This document shows, piece after piece, positions 10,739 through 22,394 of a DNA stretch of 64,000 nt (positions within the stretch are counted from its first letter, which is position 1; each line of letters opens with the position of its first letter). The position numbers were made by a program, and so were the translations under genes. Origin of the DNA: Caprella mutica (lineage: Eukaryota > Arthropoda > Malacostraca > Amphipoda > Caprellidae); contig CANNZV010001050.1 in assembly GCA_947561585.1 (NCBI GenBank), positions 1 through 64,000 of the forward strand. Direction: 5' to 3'. A model generated the notes under the pieces. That model was not told where the DNA came from. It did no database searches and saw only the letters and a program-made list of their open reading frames with translations.

Positions 10739-12213
10739 TCAGTATTTGCACTTATCAATTATAGGAATTAATGAGGGTGTTACATCATAAGCTCTATTGA
10801 TTGAATTTTGATGATGCAGTGTATAAAATGATTCTAATCTTCTACGTTGCCAAACATTTTGATTTTGTTGTAAAACTCTCGTTTCAGTAAATTTGAAAGT
10901 ATGTCCAGTGTCTCTTGAGTGTTGGTAAACCTGGCTATTTTCTTTTCCAATCCTAACATCTTTTATATGTTCATCTATTCTTGTTTGCAAGTTTCTTCCT
11001 GTTTCTCCTATATATTCACTAGAGCAATCATTACAATCTATTTTATACACTACATTGCATTTATCTATACTTATTACTTTTTACTGGATCTTTTGGTTTT
11101 ACTAAGCAATTCTCAATGGTATTTGTAGATTTATTACCTAGATATAAGTTGAAGGGGCTTAATATTCATTGTAATCTTTCACTTGTACCAGAAATATAAG
11201 GGGCAGCTATGATTTTTCTTAATGTGTCATCAGTCGAGTTATTTCCGTTCCTATTGTTGTTTATTGTACGATATTTATGAATTTCTTTATTTACCATTTT
11301 CCTTGGGTATTCATTATTTCTCAATTGTTCTTTGATTAATATCAATTCGTTATCTAAATATTCTTCATTACAAATTTTAAAAGCTCTACTTACTAGTGAA
11401 CGAATCGTACTTCTCTTGTGCGCAATATGGGAGGAGCTATTATAATTTAGGAGTCTACCGGTATGACTAGGTTTTCTATAAATTTTAAATTTCAAAGTTC
11501 CATTTTGGTGTCTCATTATTTCTAAATCTAAATATAGCAAAGTTTGATTTCTTTCAGTTTCCAAAGTAAATTGTATGTTCGGATTGACTGTGTTAATGAA
11601 GTTCAGTAATTGGTCTTGACTATTTTTCGGAATAATTGCTAAGACATCATCTACATATCGTTTCCATAAGTTTATATCATAAAGGTGAATTTTCTAATAT
11701 GGTCTTTTCTATTTTCTGCATAACTATTAACTGCATAACTATAACTACTGAAATTGGTGATTCCTTCGGTGTGCCTATAATTTGTTTGTAAAGTTTTTCG
11801 CTGTATTGGAAAAATGTAGATTCGAGGCAAAATTTAGTCAGGACAATGATGTCTTCTTGTTCCAAAGGTGTACTCAGGGAAGTGTAACCTGTATCTATAG
11901 CTTCTCTTACAGCTTCTATGGCAAAATCTATGGGAATACTCGTGAAAAGGGCTTTAACATCGAATGAGACTAGCATATAATTAGGAGGGACTATTAAATC
12001 TTTCAAAGTATCTTTAATTTGATAAGTATTTTTAAGTTTCTGTGGTGCTAGATCTGTCAAAGGCATTAAAGTGTTTGAAAGAAATTTTGCTAATTCATAA
12101 GTTGGACTATCGTTAAAAGCTACAATCGGTCTAATAGGTGAATTTTCTTTGTGGGTCTTGATGGTAGCATAAAATTTGGGAGTAACTTCTTTGTTGCATC
12201 TAAGATCAATCAT
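10739..12213 (-). pseudogene. Penelope-like element, RT + GIY-YIG endonuclease, broken
   Basis: Three frames on the minus strand make one decayed polyprotein. The N-terminal RT part (12213-11677) shows KFYATIKTHK, RPIVAF, SPTYELAKFL and LVSFDVKALFTSIP. A frameshift near 11683 precedes the catalytic YVDD (11657-11646). The next frame (to 11166) carries LLYLDLEI, YRKPSHTGR and HKRSTIRSLVSRA, the PLE thumb region. After a CGA-to-TGA-like stop and another frameshift comes a GIY-YIG domain (11050-10739): YKIDCNDC, YIGETGRNL and the catalytic Glu in RRRLES. RT followed by GIY-YIG is diagnostic of canonical PLEs. The RT N-terminus is missing; the homology stops at about 12209, where another repeat begins. 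The SPIS region also contains a small duplication (IVMQ twice). Not functional. Confidence 0.92.
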
Positions 12214-12772
12214 ATTTCATAGATGCAATTTATTCAAATTAAACATTTTGGTAGCTTGAAGCCCGACAACTCCGGATACTAATGGTTACAGGACAAATTT
12301 TCACCACTGGCTAATAATCTTCTTAATTAGTTCTATTATAATATTCAATATTAATTCAACATCAAAGTAAATTATGAATGAACGTAATGGAATTTTCTAA
12401 ATTAAATTTAATATATTTTGGTATGTTTCTCTAAGTTAATATAATTATGTAAGCTGATCGAGAATCGAAATAACATGGCAAGACTTACAACCTTCTACTA
12501 CTGGGAGCTATATTTCCCTGATGACGGTCGGAAAGCTCGATTAGTATCTCTCGCTACCAAAATCAAATGGCAAATGGCCCAGTTTATAGAGATAGACTGA
12601 CTCCGTGTCTGCTCTCCCTAAGCTCATAGTCTCAGTTATACATAACCGACACGTCTCAGATAATAATAAAGTAGAAAAATTGAAAAAGAGAGTTGCAGCC
12701 TAGTTTGTAGGGAAATAGCAACGAAACGAAAAGACTGTCAGAGCGTTGAGAAGTAAATATCCGCCTGCCCTA
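12209..12772. repeat. dispersed repeat S, copy 1
   Basis: Nearly identical to 16527-17090. More diverged partial copies lie at 29885-30250 and 37678-37772. It begins abruptly at the PLE junction; in the other copies the sequence continues leftward with GAAATCTAGTCAATCAT, so the PLE truncated or replaced the left part. It stops at AAGACTT, where the next element starts. In copy 2 the minus strand has a 153-codon ORF. Confidence 0.85.
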
Positions 12773-12783
12773 TAAGACTTAAC

Positions 12784-12940
12784 CGTGCGCGGAAAATTGC
12801 CACTGGGAAGATTGCCCCCGGGAAAACTGCCACTGTGGGAAGATTGCCACTGTGGGAAAACTGCCACTGTGGGAAAACTGCCACCCAGAAAATTGCCCCT
12901 GAAAAAAAAACCACAGTGAAAAATTGCCACTATAAAATAT
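12784..12940. mobile_element. solo end of a tandem-word TIR element (GGAAAACTGCC)
   Basis: Begins with CCGTGCGCGGAAAATTGCC, then about eight variants of GGGAAAACTGCCACTGTG. The first eleven bases equal the left end of the 60041-61125 element. It interrupts repeat S after AAGACTT (uninterrupted in copy 2 near 17097). I found no inverted partner nearby, so this is a truncated or solo end. Confidence 0.6.
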
Positions 12941-13273
12941 ATTAACAATATATTAACAAACCAAAAATATATTTTATTCTACAGCATGGGCAACAAAAAT
13001 GTTTCCGCTTTTTCAAATAATTGTTAGCCAATCGATGAAAAAACTGTATCTTGGACTCTTTTTCTCCGCCTCTTATTGTACTATTAATAAGTAGAAGCAA
13101 TTTTGAATTGATGGACATAGTTTAAGAACAGGTAAGCAAAGAGTGAGGGTGATTATTTTTGTCATTGCGCGAAAGTTATTTTCAGAGCTAACTCTGTGAT
13201 TTTACTTACTAAAAGGCAGTGATTAAAAGGAAAAAAAATATAATGGTAGACATTATAATACAGGGTGCTTAAA
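12941..13273. other. A+T-rich spacer
   Basis: Nothing recognised. It may be the interior of the element whose left end is at 12784. Confidence 0.35.
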
Positions 13274-13341
13274 CTTTCTATTCGAAAGCTTGATATCTGA
13301 AAAAAACCTTCAACGCAGAGTTTAAATAACCTCTAATATTA
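13274..13341 (+). repeat. inverted 68-bp fragment of the PLE/hammerhead tail
   Basis: Visually identical to the reverse complement of 8653-8720. It starts inside helix II (CTTTCTATTC) and contains GAAAG and the downstream tail, but lacks CTGATGA, so it cannot fold as a hammerhead. Together with 8653-8751 it flanks the PLE and satellite block in opposite orientation. Confidence 0.85.
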
Positions 13342-13439
13342 TGGATTTCCCGTTGAGTTTGAATCTTTCCAATCATATTTTTTATTGTATTTTAATTTCA
13401 ATATAAATTCTTAGATATTTTACTTTTGCAATTAAGTTA

Positions 13440-16060
13440 ATTTTACGTACCACCCTCTCCATTGCTCCAGCTACGGCACTTTACACTACCATCCAACATC
13501 ATTCTCCATCCGTTATTTCCTTTCAAATAAACTCCTTAACATATTAGAATAATTAATCCTAGATACATCTGGTATATATTTCTAACATTCCCTCCTGATT
13601 ACCACCCTACTACTCCCCTCCCCCTCCCTCGTACAACTAACCTCGTGGTTCTTCTTAGCCAACTCCATCTCCTACACCCAAACGTCACCCACTCCTCTGA
13701 TATCCCATGTATTCTCTTCTGGTGAACCATTAACCATCTCCCCCCTTCGTTCGATTTCCACATCAGTCAAATATGAATGTTAAATCGATTTTCCCCATAC
13801 CTATTATCGTTTCTTTAAACTACGTCATCCGCCCCTATACGTACTCATACCCTTGCTGCCTCTCCCATACATCAAAATGATTCTTTTTGTCATCATTCAC
13901 CATATCCTTCCATACATCTATATCACTGCAAAATCTTTCAAGATCTGTCCAAGCTATCGTTCCCTCTTTCAATAACCTCTTCCAATACAACAAAGTGTTC
14001 CCCAGGCCCCTTTCTCACATCTTCCAACTTCTCATACCATCCTAGCACTATTGCTTTCACCTGCTAATCATTCCCCTTTTGCATCACGTATCTTAAGCAC
14101 CCTCTAATCTACCTTCCATGCAACTTATTTCACACCTAACATAGCTCTCACATCAAACGTACTCACATGCATTGTGGTGGCCTCCCCTATTATCCCAGAA
14201 ATATCTATAACATATGTCCATCCACTTTTGTATCATTTACACGTCTTTCTTTTTCAACGTACGCACCTGACAATCAAACAACATAGCTTCGTAACTCTTT
14301 TAATTGCCCATGAACTCTTCACAATACACCTTTCACTCTCTTAATCGTATTCTTCACATCCGCATCCGGTATTATCAAACTATCTAGCTAACTTCTTAAT
14401 CTCACTCGCTTATTCCATATCAAAATCAACTTCCTTCTCCTTATCCTCATTATTTTCGGTAGTATTCGCTCCCAATTCTTTTCACCCGCAAAAGAAACCA
14501 CCTGGCATCCACTTCCACACAACATCCAGTATTCACATACCTCATTGAAGAAAGAAGTTAAATAGGATCTGTGAAGTGGCATAATCGTCAAGCAAGCCTC
14601 TCTCAGTCACCCAAGATTCATTCTTCTCATCCCTAGATTTCACTCGATATTCAGTCGACTCATGCAAATTGACAATCGCATTAAGGCACTTTCCATTGAT
14701 ACCTTATCTTTCGAGTACTAGCCACAAAGCTTATGTGTTCACTCTAGAATATGCCTTACGCAGGTTCAAAAATCGCTCCACTGGCCTTTCATTCTTATTC
14801 ACAACATCACCATGCACACTAATTCGTTTTCCGTATCAATAACAGACTCATTCATGCTTACCATCATTTGCTCCGAATCTCTGTTGACCTAAGTTTCCTA
14901 TAACCTGACTGATTCTCATCTAAAACACACATTCACTCAGCACACCATCTCAAACGCCTCGCAATCACTCTCACTAGCACTCTAATTCTCATAGCAAGAA
15001 GAGGTACCCCACTAGAATTATTCCTACCATTCATATGACCTTTCTTAAACAACGGAACCATCACTCCGATATTCAATTATTCACCACAGCTATCTGCTTC
15101 TCTATCAAACATCACTTGCACCAAAGTAATCACTCTCCTTTTCACTTCCTAGCAAACCATACTTACATATTCTATTCTCACTCCATACTCTCCAGGGGTC
15201 GATTCATTCACCTCTAAAATGCACTTTCAATCTATACCCATTCAGACGTCTCATTCATCAACTCGTTCGCTTCTTTCGCCTCAGCCTTCATTATCAAATC
15301 ACTCGCTCCTTCCACTGCCATTGATATCACTCCAGGGTCCACCTCAAACTTTTTTGCAGCCAGAATCTCGAAATAATCTATAAGTTCACTCACAATTACG
15401 TTCTCACTCACATGTGCTTTTTTGCCACCTCTTATACTTAACTCACGCAACACTTTAAACATTTTATCAACTTTACCACTGTTACACGCTTAATTCATTA
15501 ATCTTTTCATTCCAACACTGCTTCTCTAGTCTTCTCAGTTTTTCTCACTGCCTTGATATTCTCTCATGATACCCTTCCATTCACTTCGGCTCTCTCCACC
15601 GCACCTCTTTCATTCACTCTCCTCTTGAGTCTTCTCTTTACCTCCAGTCATACACTTCCACAACTCTAGCTCCGGCCGTCTCCCTAAACCAATTCTTCAT
15701 ATTTCTCCGCTCCTCATCATAGATCATCTTCCAGGGGTTGGCCACAGCCTTCTTCAACTCTCCGCACACCTCTTTCGCTGCCTCTGTCATCACTACCACC
15801 ATTTCATTCTGTTCAGTCCTACTGGAATCCCCTCTCGGACTACGCTCCTCAATCTTCAGGCTTGTCTTCTTCTTATATTCCTCCATATTCTCTACTTCCT
15901 TCAACAACTCCCACCTTCTCCCTGGAGATCAGATCTCGGTCCTCCTTATCCTTCTCCATTTTATCCTCCTTACCTTCACCGGTTCACCCCCATGATCTTA
16001 GCTTTTTGATCCGAGAGTCTCTCGGTGCATTTCACCTTCATTCGCTTCACCATTCGTAAC
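13440..16060 (-). pseudogene. non-LTR retrotransposon (LINE) RT, heavily decayed
   Basis: Minus-strand fragments in changing frames resemble a LINE RT. Near 15060: VPLFKKGHMN, the finger region. Near 14900: DENQSGYRKLRSTE. Near 14745: a DLRKAY-like stretch. Near 14690: KCLNAIVNLHESTEYRVK. A 76-codon ORF (15462-15232, with ISMAVEGASDLIM) and an 89-codon, Lys/Glu-rich ORF (15907-15638) lie upstream. Many stops and frameshifts; not functional. Base composition (C-rich on the plus strand) differs sharply from the surroundings. A shorter internally deleted copy lies at 32400-33120. I cannot assign a clade. Confidence 0.6.
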
Positions 16061-16526
16061 CTTTAACTTTTCCCAGCAATCAATTCATCAAATTTCCACC
16101 AACTAACATAACTCATATGAAATCATATTCCCCTCCTACCATTTTAATCTATTGTCAAGTGTCCTCGCTAACGGAGAGAGCAAAAGAACTATAACAATTT
16201 ATTTTGATGATCACTTAATTTGCCTGGGATTTTCGCCGGAAGAAAAATATTTCCTCCTGCGAAAATCCCATAAGATGAGTTTTCTTCCAGCAAACTTTTC
16301 TGCGGCGAATTGATTTGTGGTGAATTAAACGACATAAATGGGAGAAGGATAATGAATCACCTTAGAGAGCAATTATGAAAGGAAATATTAAGCTGTCACA
16401 AATATTCGATTTCATAAAAACTAACTTTCCCATCACTCCAGCATCGCTCTAGGTTCTTTCTGTTGTCGATAAATCTCAATATGGTGGATAGCATGGGAGA
16501 AACTCTGGCTTTACGAAATCTAGTCA
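16061..16526. repeat. spacer shared with 33110-33324 and 37494-37677
   Basis: Matches, in order, the two sides of the 33325-37485 insertion (for example AATCTATTGTCAAGT, GAGAGCAATTATGAAAGG and CTCTGGCTTTACGAAATCTA). This copy is therefore the uninterrupted version of that site. Confidence 0.75.
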
Positions 16527-17330
16527 ATCATATTTCATAGATGCAATTTATTCAAATTAAACATTTTGGTAGCTTGAAGCCCGACAACTCCGGATACTAA
16601 TGGTTACAGGACAAATTTTCACCACTGGCTAATAATCTTCTTAATTAGTTCTATTATAATATTCAATATTAATTCAAAATCAAAGTAAATTATGAATGAA
16701 CGTAATGGAATTTTCTAAATTAAATTTAATATATTTTGGTATGTTTCTCTAAGTTAATATAATTATGTAAGCTGATCGAGAATCGAAATAACATGGCAAG
16801 GCTTATAAGCTTCTACTACTGGGAGCTATATTTCCCTGATGACGGTCGGAAAGCTCGATTAGTATCTCTCGCTACCAAATTCAAATGGCAAATGGCCCAG
16901 TTTATAGAGATAGACTGACTCCGTGCCTGCTCTCCCTAAGCTCATAGTCTCAGTTATACATAACCGACACGTCTCAGACAATAATAAAGTAGAAAAATTG
17001 AAAAAGAGAGTTGCAGCCTGGTTTGTAGGGAAATAGCAACAAAACGAAGAGACTGTCAGAGCGTTGACAAGTAAACATCCGACTTCCTCATAAGACTTGA
17101 TAATGCCAGAGATTCTGGATAATTCTTTGATTGCGACAGTTGATTCAAAGTAGAATATCTGGAAGGCTATAAATTCTTTTCGTCCTGTTTCTGCCCGGCG
17201 ATCCAGACGGTCTCTGACCAGGGCACTTGAGGACGTAATTATCCCATTCTTCTGCAGATTCGGACTAAGTCTTCTAACCATAATGAATAAATAGAAAAGT
17301 ATACTAAGTTTCAAACTCATTGACGGTGAA
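16527..17330 (-). repeat. dispersed repeat S, copy 2, with a 153-codon ORF
   Basis: Best-preserved copy of repeat S. The minus strand has an open frame at 17320-16859. Its first third (RRLSPNLQKNG, VRDRLDRRAETGRKEF) is hydrophilic and looks translated. The rest resembles frame noise. I recognise no domain. It lies directly upstream, on the same strand, of the LINE at 13440-16060, so it may encode part of that element's 5' region or ORF1. Confidence 0.5.
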
Positions 17331-18055
17331 CTTGATTCCGGTCTTCAGAAACTATGTGAACAAATGACATCACACAAAATCAGATGAAGTATGTAATGTC
17401 AAAATGAAAATTATACATATAGGTGCGGCAAGTAAATCGATAAAATATGTGAATAAAAAATATGTTTGGTTAGCTTCCAGTACCTAGATAACTTTCATAT
17501 ATTTAATACCAGGCTGGCACTTATAAGTTGGCTTATTTGCAAACTTGTAAAATGTAAGGGGGTTGGGTCGGGAGGGGTGAATCTTGCGCACTAAAATACT
17601 TTTGGATGTTGCAACTTTGTTTTTGCAGATGACGTTTTACATTTGATATGAAGAACCGTAATAAGGCCTTCTATACACCATTCAAAGGAAAAAATTAGCA
17701 TTTATTTAATCTGAGTTATTGATGAAAGTAGTGCGCAATTGAAATCATCCTTGATGGGCAATTCTTGCGCGCGAGAGTGGCGAATATCTGCGCACCCATT
17801 AATTCCTTTTCATAGTGAAAAATAGCACTATTGAGTGTCTAGATACTTAAAAGCATAAACAATCAAATTCAAAACCTGAGACTAACTTTTTTCGACCTGT
17901 TTACGTAAAGTTTGTAGAATGTAGCTAGGTGTGACATCATGAATGTTGCTTTTCATTCAAGAATAATTTATGCTTGTAATATTAGTTTATCTTATGTATA
18001 ACACTATAATATTTATATATTATGTAACTATAAATATAATAAATAACTAGATGAC
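17331..18055. other. A+T-rich stretch with a GTGAATCTTGCGCAC end
   Basis: At 17571, GAGGGGTGAATCTTGCGCACTA resembles the inverted sequence near 21950-21925 (GGCGGGGCGAATATTGCGCACTA). TTGCGCGC and TGCGCACCC words follow near 17765-17800. This may be one end of a 4.4-kb composite element. No ORF. Confidence 0.35.
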
Positions 18056-18576
18056 GGGCACTCATAGAGCGCATACCTTTGCCGCCGCTTATAAATGACC
18101 TTGACCTTTAACCTGTTCGCTCCCAAAATATAAACAAATGGTTCCTGAATATTGAAGCATCGTCCCACCCAATTTCAGACAATTTGGTTGAATATTTTTG
18201 GGTTATAAATTACCTTGACCTTGATTTTTATCTGATTGCTCCCAAAATCTAATAAACTGGTCCCTGCCTGGATAATAACCAATCGTTCCACCAAATTTCA
18301 GTTAATTTGATTGAATACATTTTGCGTTATAAATCACCTTGACCTTTGTTCCGATCGCTTCCAAAAACTTACCAAACCATTCCTTGATATTGACCAATCA
18401 TCCCATCAAATTTCAGGCAAATTAATTGAAAAGTTTTTGAATTATTGAGTTATAAATGACCTTGAGCTTTGACCAGATAGCTCCCAAAATTTTACCAGAT
18501 GGTTCCTGGAGATTAGTCAATCAATCGTCTTACCAAATTCAATGTAATTTGATCGAAGACTTTGAGTTATGTGAGC
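18056..18576. repeat. dispersed repeat R, copy B
   Basis: Starts with GGGCACTCATAGAGCGCATA, followed by four or five modules with 'TTATAAATGACCTTGACC' and 'CCCAAAATCT'. See copies at 5198 and 61246. Confidence 0.8.
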
Positions 18577-18819
18577 AACAAGATGACAAACAAAAATATG
18601 TCGCCCAAAAGATAACCTTACCCAATCTATGAAAGTAATAATTCTTTTTAGATGTCAAATATAGCATATATAACCAATTTAGCATACATATCTAAAACGT
18701 TATTCAAAATACTGTTACACTTAGATATTTTCACTTTATGTCTCTGAAATTACAATAATAAGAATATAAAATCAAATGGGTTTTAAGTACATCTACTTGG
18801 GTATATGGAATTTTCACTT

Positions 18820-21640
18820 GCCGTTGTAAAGTCGGGGAGATACCCAGGCTAAGAGAGGGTCCATTTGTGCTGAATCCCCTAGACCTAGAGGCTAGTCGTT
18901 GAAATCTTCCAGTCTTTTAATTTGAGAGTATAATGATACTATGAAGATAAGCAAAATTTCATCTAGAGTTGTGTCCCTAGTCTAAATAGGTAGAACATTC
19001 CACAACAATATGAGGTCTTGTTTCTGGGCGAAGACCACATCGTCGGCAAGTATTACTGTTTCACTGTTTTAGGACCAAATGTATTAGGGGAAGGTGGTCA
19101 TCAATGGGACAAAAACACAAAAAGATAGATATTTCATTTACTATGAGCAAAATATGAAAAACAAAAAAAAATACGTAATATAGATATTCCTTTATAAAAT
19201 TAAACTAACTAGAATGCTATCACATTTTCTGTTGATCAGAAAAAAAATTAAATAAAAAAAAAAAAAAATTGTCCCATTGTATACCATCACTGGTGAACAA
19301 TGGGACATGCCCTGGTGACCGATGGAACAGTTCATTTAACTATTATATTGTTGAAGTTATAGTCGAATTTCAAGTTCGAATTACCTCTTTATGTTGTCTT
19401 ACACTTAGTTGGTTCATACAATATCAGTTTAATTACCTCTAGCTTTACCGATTCCATGTCAGGAACATTTGAAAAATGAGACTAATTGCACTTGAATCTT
19501 AGCCTTACATCAATATTTCAATATTTCATATTTATCTTTTTCATCTTTTGGATTAGTAAATTACACCAAAAGAAAACATTTCAGAAGTCTCATCAAACTT
19601 TACAAGAACATGAACCTTCATTTCCAACGTTTTCCGTACAGGTTTAAGTTCATCAAGTGAGCATATCTTCGTCCACTTCTTCAGACGAATGGATCAGTAA
19701 GATTAAGAGTTCTGTACAGACCAAGAACAAGAGTTTACAGGCCATCTATGGATACTTTATAGTTTATGAAGTGATTTCGAATGCTTTATCTTTTGTGTGG
19801 CACCATCAATAAGTTCTTCTTTCTCTGGTTTAATCCGGTTCAATCATGCTGCGTCTTTTTCGTTTATTATGAGAAATTTGTTTTATATGCTGTGCTTTGT
19901 GATGACCTCAGATAGCTAAAGCCCTTGAACATGGTCGAAAGTCCCGCTTCAGCTGGAAGTTCTGTTTCTACAAGAAGCCCTGAAGCTACAGTTCAGGGTA
20001 TTGTATCAAAAATAGATATTAATTGATTCATATGGAATAACTAGACAGCTTGGTTGACAATATGTCACTGTCCCATTGTTAACCAAATTTGCTGTCCCAA
20101 TGATCACATAACGCCATTTTGTAAACATATGAGTATAGTGGTTCAACTACAAAAGTATAAAGGCAATCCTTTCATATGATCATATTTTACATATTATTTC
20201 ATATTATGGAAAAATGCCGTAAGTATAATATGTTAAATTAACAAATTTGAAACAATTGAAATAAAGTACGAAAAATTAAGTTTTCCCACCTCTAAACTTG
20301 TTTTCGTATTTAAGCAGAGCTGACTGCACCCCAACCGCTGAATGCAATGCGAGTGAAAGCACTGAAGTGTGCCTAATTTAACACTAAGAAGTTGTTGAAA
20401 ATACCCTCAAATATAAAAGTTATTGGGCATGTCCCATTGTTCCCAGTGTCCCATTGATGACCATCTTCCCCTACTGTTTTAGGATTAAATGTTCCCATGC
20501 CCTGATAGAATTTTTAGGATAGAAGAGGAAGTTTCAATCGGGTTAATAGCAATAGCTTTTGACATTCTCTTTCAAAGAGGAAGAGCTCTTTGGTCTGTCT
20601 ACAAGAAGGTAGGTTGACCAACCTAATTCCTGTGGCGTTTTTCAAAGACCAACGGTTCAGGTTCTGCGCCAGAAGATCTCTGCTACGTCCTTTTCTATGA
20701 AATTATCAGTTTCGATGTCAATAGTACCAACGTGAGCCTTAATTGTTATTCACAGAAGGGGATATCAGTCAGGTGCCCCAGTGACCACAGAATGTCTACA
20801 CTCTGATTTACACGTGAGGATCCTCGTCTTCAAACCAACAACGGCTTTTTTGGCCACTTGGCTGTTGAATGAACAATAGAACAGGCTTTTGCCTTCATTT
20901 AGAAATCTATTGGGTTGAAATATGGCGTTGAAGAGGCCAAATTTCCATGCAGCAGAATCTTGGCAATTGACGTGAGCAGCACTCATGTGTCTTGTTTGAG
21001 TAGTAAAAAAGTTCACCATCTTGTTGGAAGATAAATGATGATTTTCGGAGTGTTTTTTCATCAATCCAATAGCTGGAGCCACAATAGTGTTATAGAGGAT
21101 TGATCTTATCCCGTTTTCTTCGAAGATCAGAGGAGACTTCCAAGTTTTCGAGATAGGGGAAATATTGGATATCTTCTGAACATGAATATTGAATTGGGTT
21201 GGCTTCAGTAGTGATGAGTTTCTCGTTAAAAAAAAGTATTTCATCCCTTGTCATGTCCGCTTTAAGCTCTCTGAGAAGGACCTTTGTTCTCCCAAGTCTC
21301 TTTTGCTTCTTAATAAGTGTGAGGAATTAGTGTTCTCTCATTTTGTAGGAAGACAATTGAAGATCCTTCATGATGATAGTTCTCATTGAAGTCTAGATCA
21401 CATTCATGTATATAGCTATATTTGGAATTTTGTAAGTATTTCTTCGAGTCTTCAACATTGCACAAACATTCTTAGCCATTTTCTTTATTCGAACAAGTAC
21501 TCCCACTGCAAGGACAATTCTCAGAAGTGACAAGCTCGACGAAGCTACTATTCACAACATGGTGCAATATGTCGATTTGCAACTTTTGAAAGCATAATGA
21601 TATCAGAGTTGGTTTTCCCTATACGATGGTTTAACCCTGT
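18820..21640 (-). pseudogene. possible RT-element remnant, split by a TIR element
   Basis: On the minus strand at about 19057-18990, CRRCGLRPETRPHIVVEC has the Cys-Cys-His-Cys arrangement found after the RT domain of many LINE proteins, followed by a TYLD*GHNSR stretch. A 159-codon ORF (21244-20765) lies upstream on the same strand but shows no motif that I know. Between them sits the 19087-20471 insertion. The call rests mainly on the zinc motif. Confidence 0.35.
19063..20493. mobile_element. 1.4-kb TIR element with GTCCCATTG words
   Basis: The left end from 19087 (GGGGAAGGTGGTCATCAATG...) and the right end to 20471 form a perfect 25-bp TIR, flanked by TA. The words 'GTCCCATTG' or 'AATGGGACA' recur inside near both ends (for example 19272, 19301, 20069, 20092). 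Just outside, ACTGTTTTAGG-CAAATGT occurs on the left (19063-19083) and, with three differences, on the right (20473-20493). This could be a long TSD or pre-existing sequence. No transposase seen; the interior is A+T-rich. Confidence 0.8.
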
Positions 21641-22390
21641 TTGGTCGTTTTAGACCTAATATTTTCGATTTTATTATAAAGAACCGAATAATAAGATTAT
21701 ATAACTATACTTAATTAGCAAAATCATAAACATATATAGTGACGTTTGATATGTTTAAAGACTAATGACTTTAAATTCACCTAATTTACAATTTCATATT
21801 TCGACCTATTATCTGAAATATATGTGGAATATGTATGTTTTTAGTTAAAAGTGAACAAAAACTCACATAGAGCGTACTATTAGGCATTAAAAACAGTTTC
21901 ATAGCCTAAAAATAAATTTCTATAGTGCGCAATATTCGCCCCGCCATGCAAAATATGGTGGGGCGAATAGTTGCGCACGAAAAAACTCCGCTAAATGAAA
22001 AAATTAGAAACTCTAAAACTTCGTAATTTCAACTGATGCAACTTTTGTCAATTGATCATCATGCACTGAAAATTTCATGTCATTATCTCCATTACAAATA
22101 TTTTTATGACAACATTTTTTTTAGGTCAATTCGGTAAAATGAATTTTCGACAAAGTACTTCTCATATGGACTTAAATGTGATTTTTTTTATCTATGAATA
22201 AATACCTGAAAGCTGTTTTAATTCTACATACAGTGTTACTATATATTTGAGCCAATCTATGGCTATTTTTGTTATTGGGCTATCACTCTTATTGACAGAT
22301 TCTGTCAATTTTTTTATATCAGAACAAGGAATTGTGTTTACAGAAGTCTCAATTGCTTTACATCATTCTAATTTCAAAGTGCGCCGCTTT
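21641..22390. other. A+T-rich stretch
   Basis: Contains the GTGCGCAATATTCGCCCCGCC and GGGGCGAATAGTTGCGCAC words (21926-21980), the possible partner of 17571. Otherwise nothing recognised. Confidence 0.35.
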
Positions 22391-22394
22391 CCAT

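Noticed and set aside
12700..12948. 82-codon ORF on the minus strand
   Set aside because: It spans the junction of repeat S and tandem GGAAAACTGCC words; no coding character.
15738..16059. Ser/Pro-rich plus-strand ORFs
   Set aside because: Shadows of the Lys/Glu-rich minus-strand frame of the decayed LINE.
18990..19057. Reading ADDVVFAQKQDL (other frame) as the RT catalytic motif
   Set aside because: The alternative frame gives a longer and more specific Cys/His motif; the two cannot both be real, and the ADD match is short.
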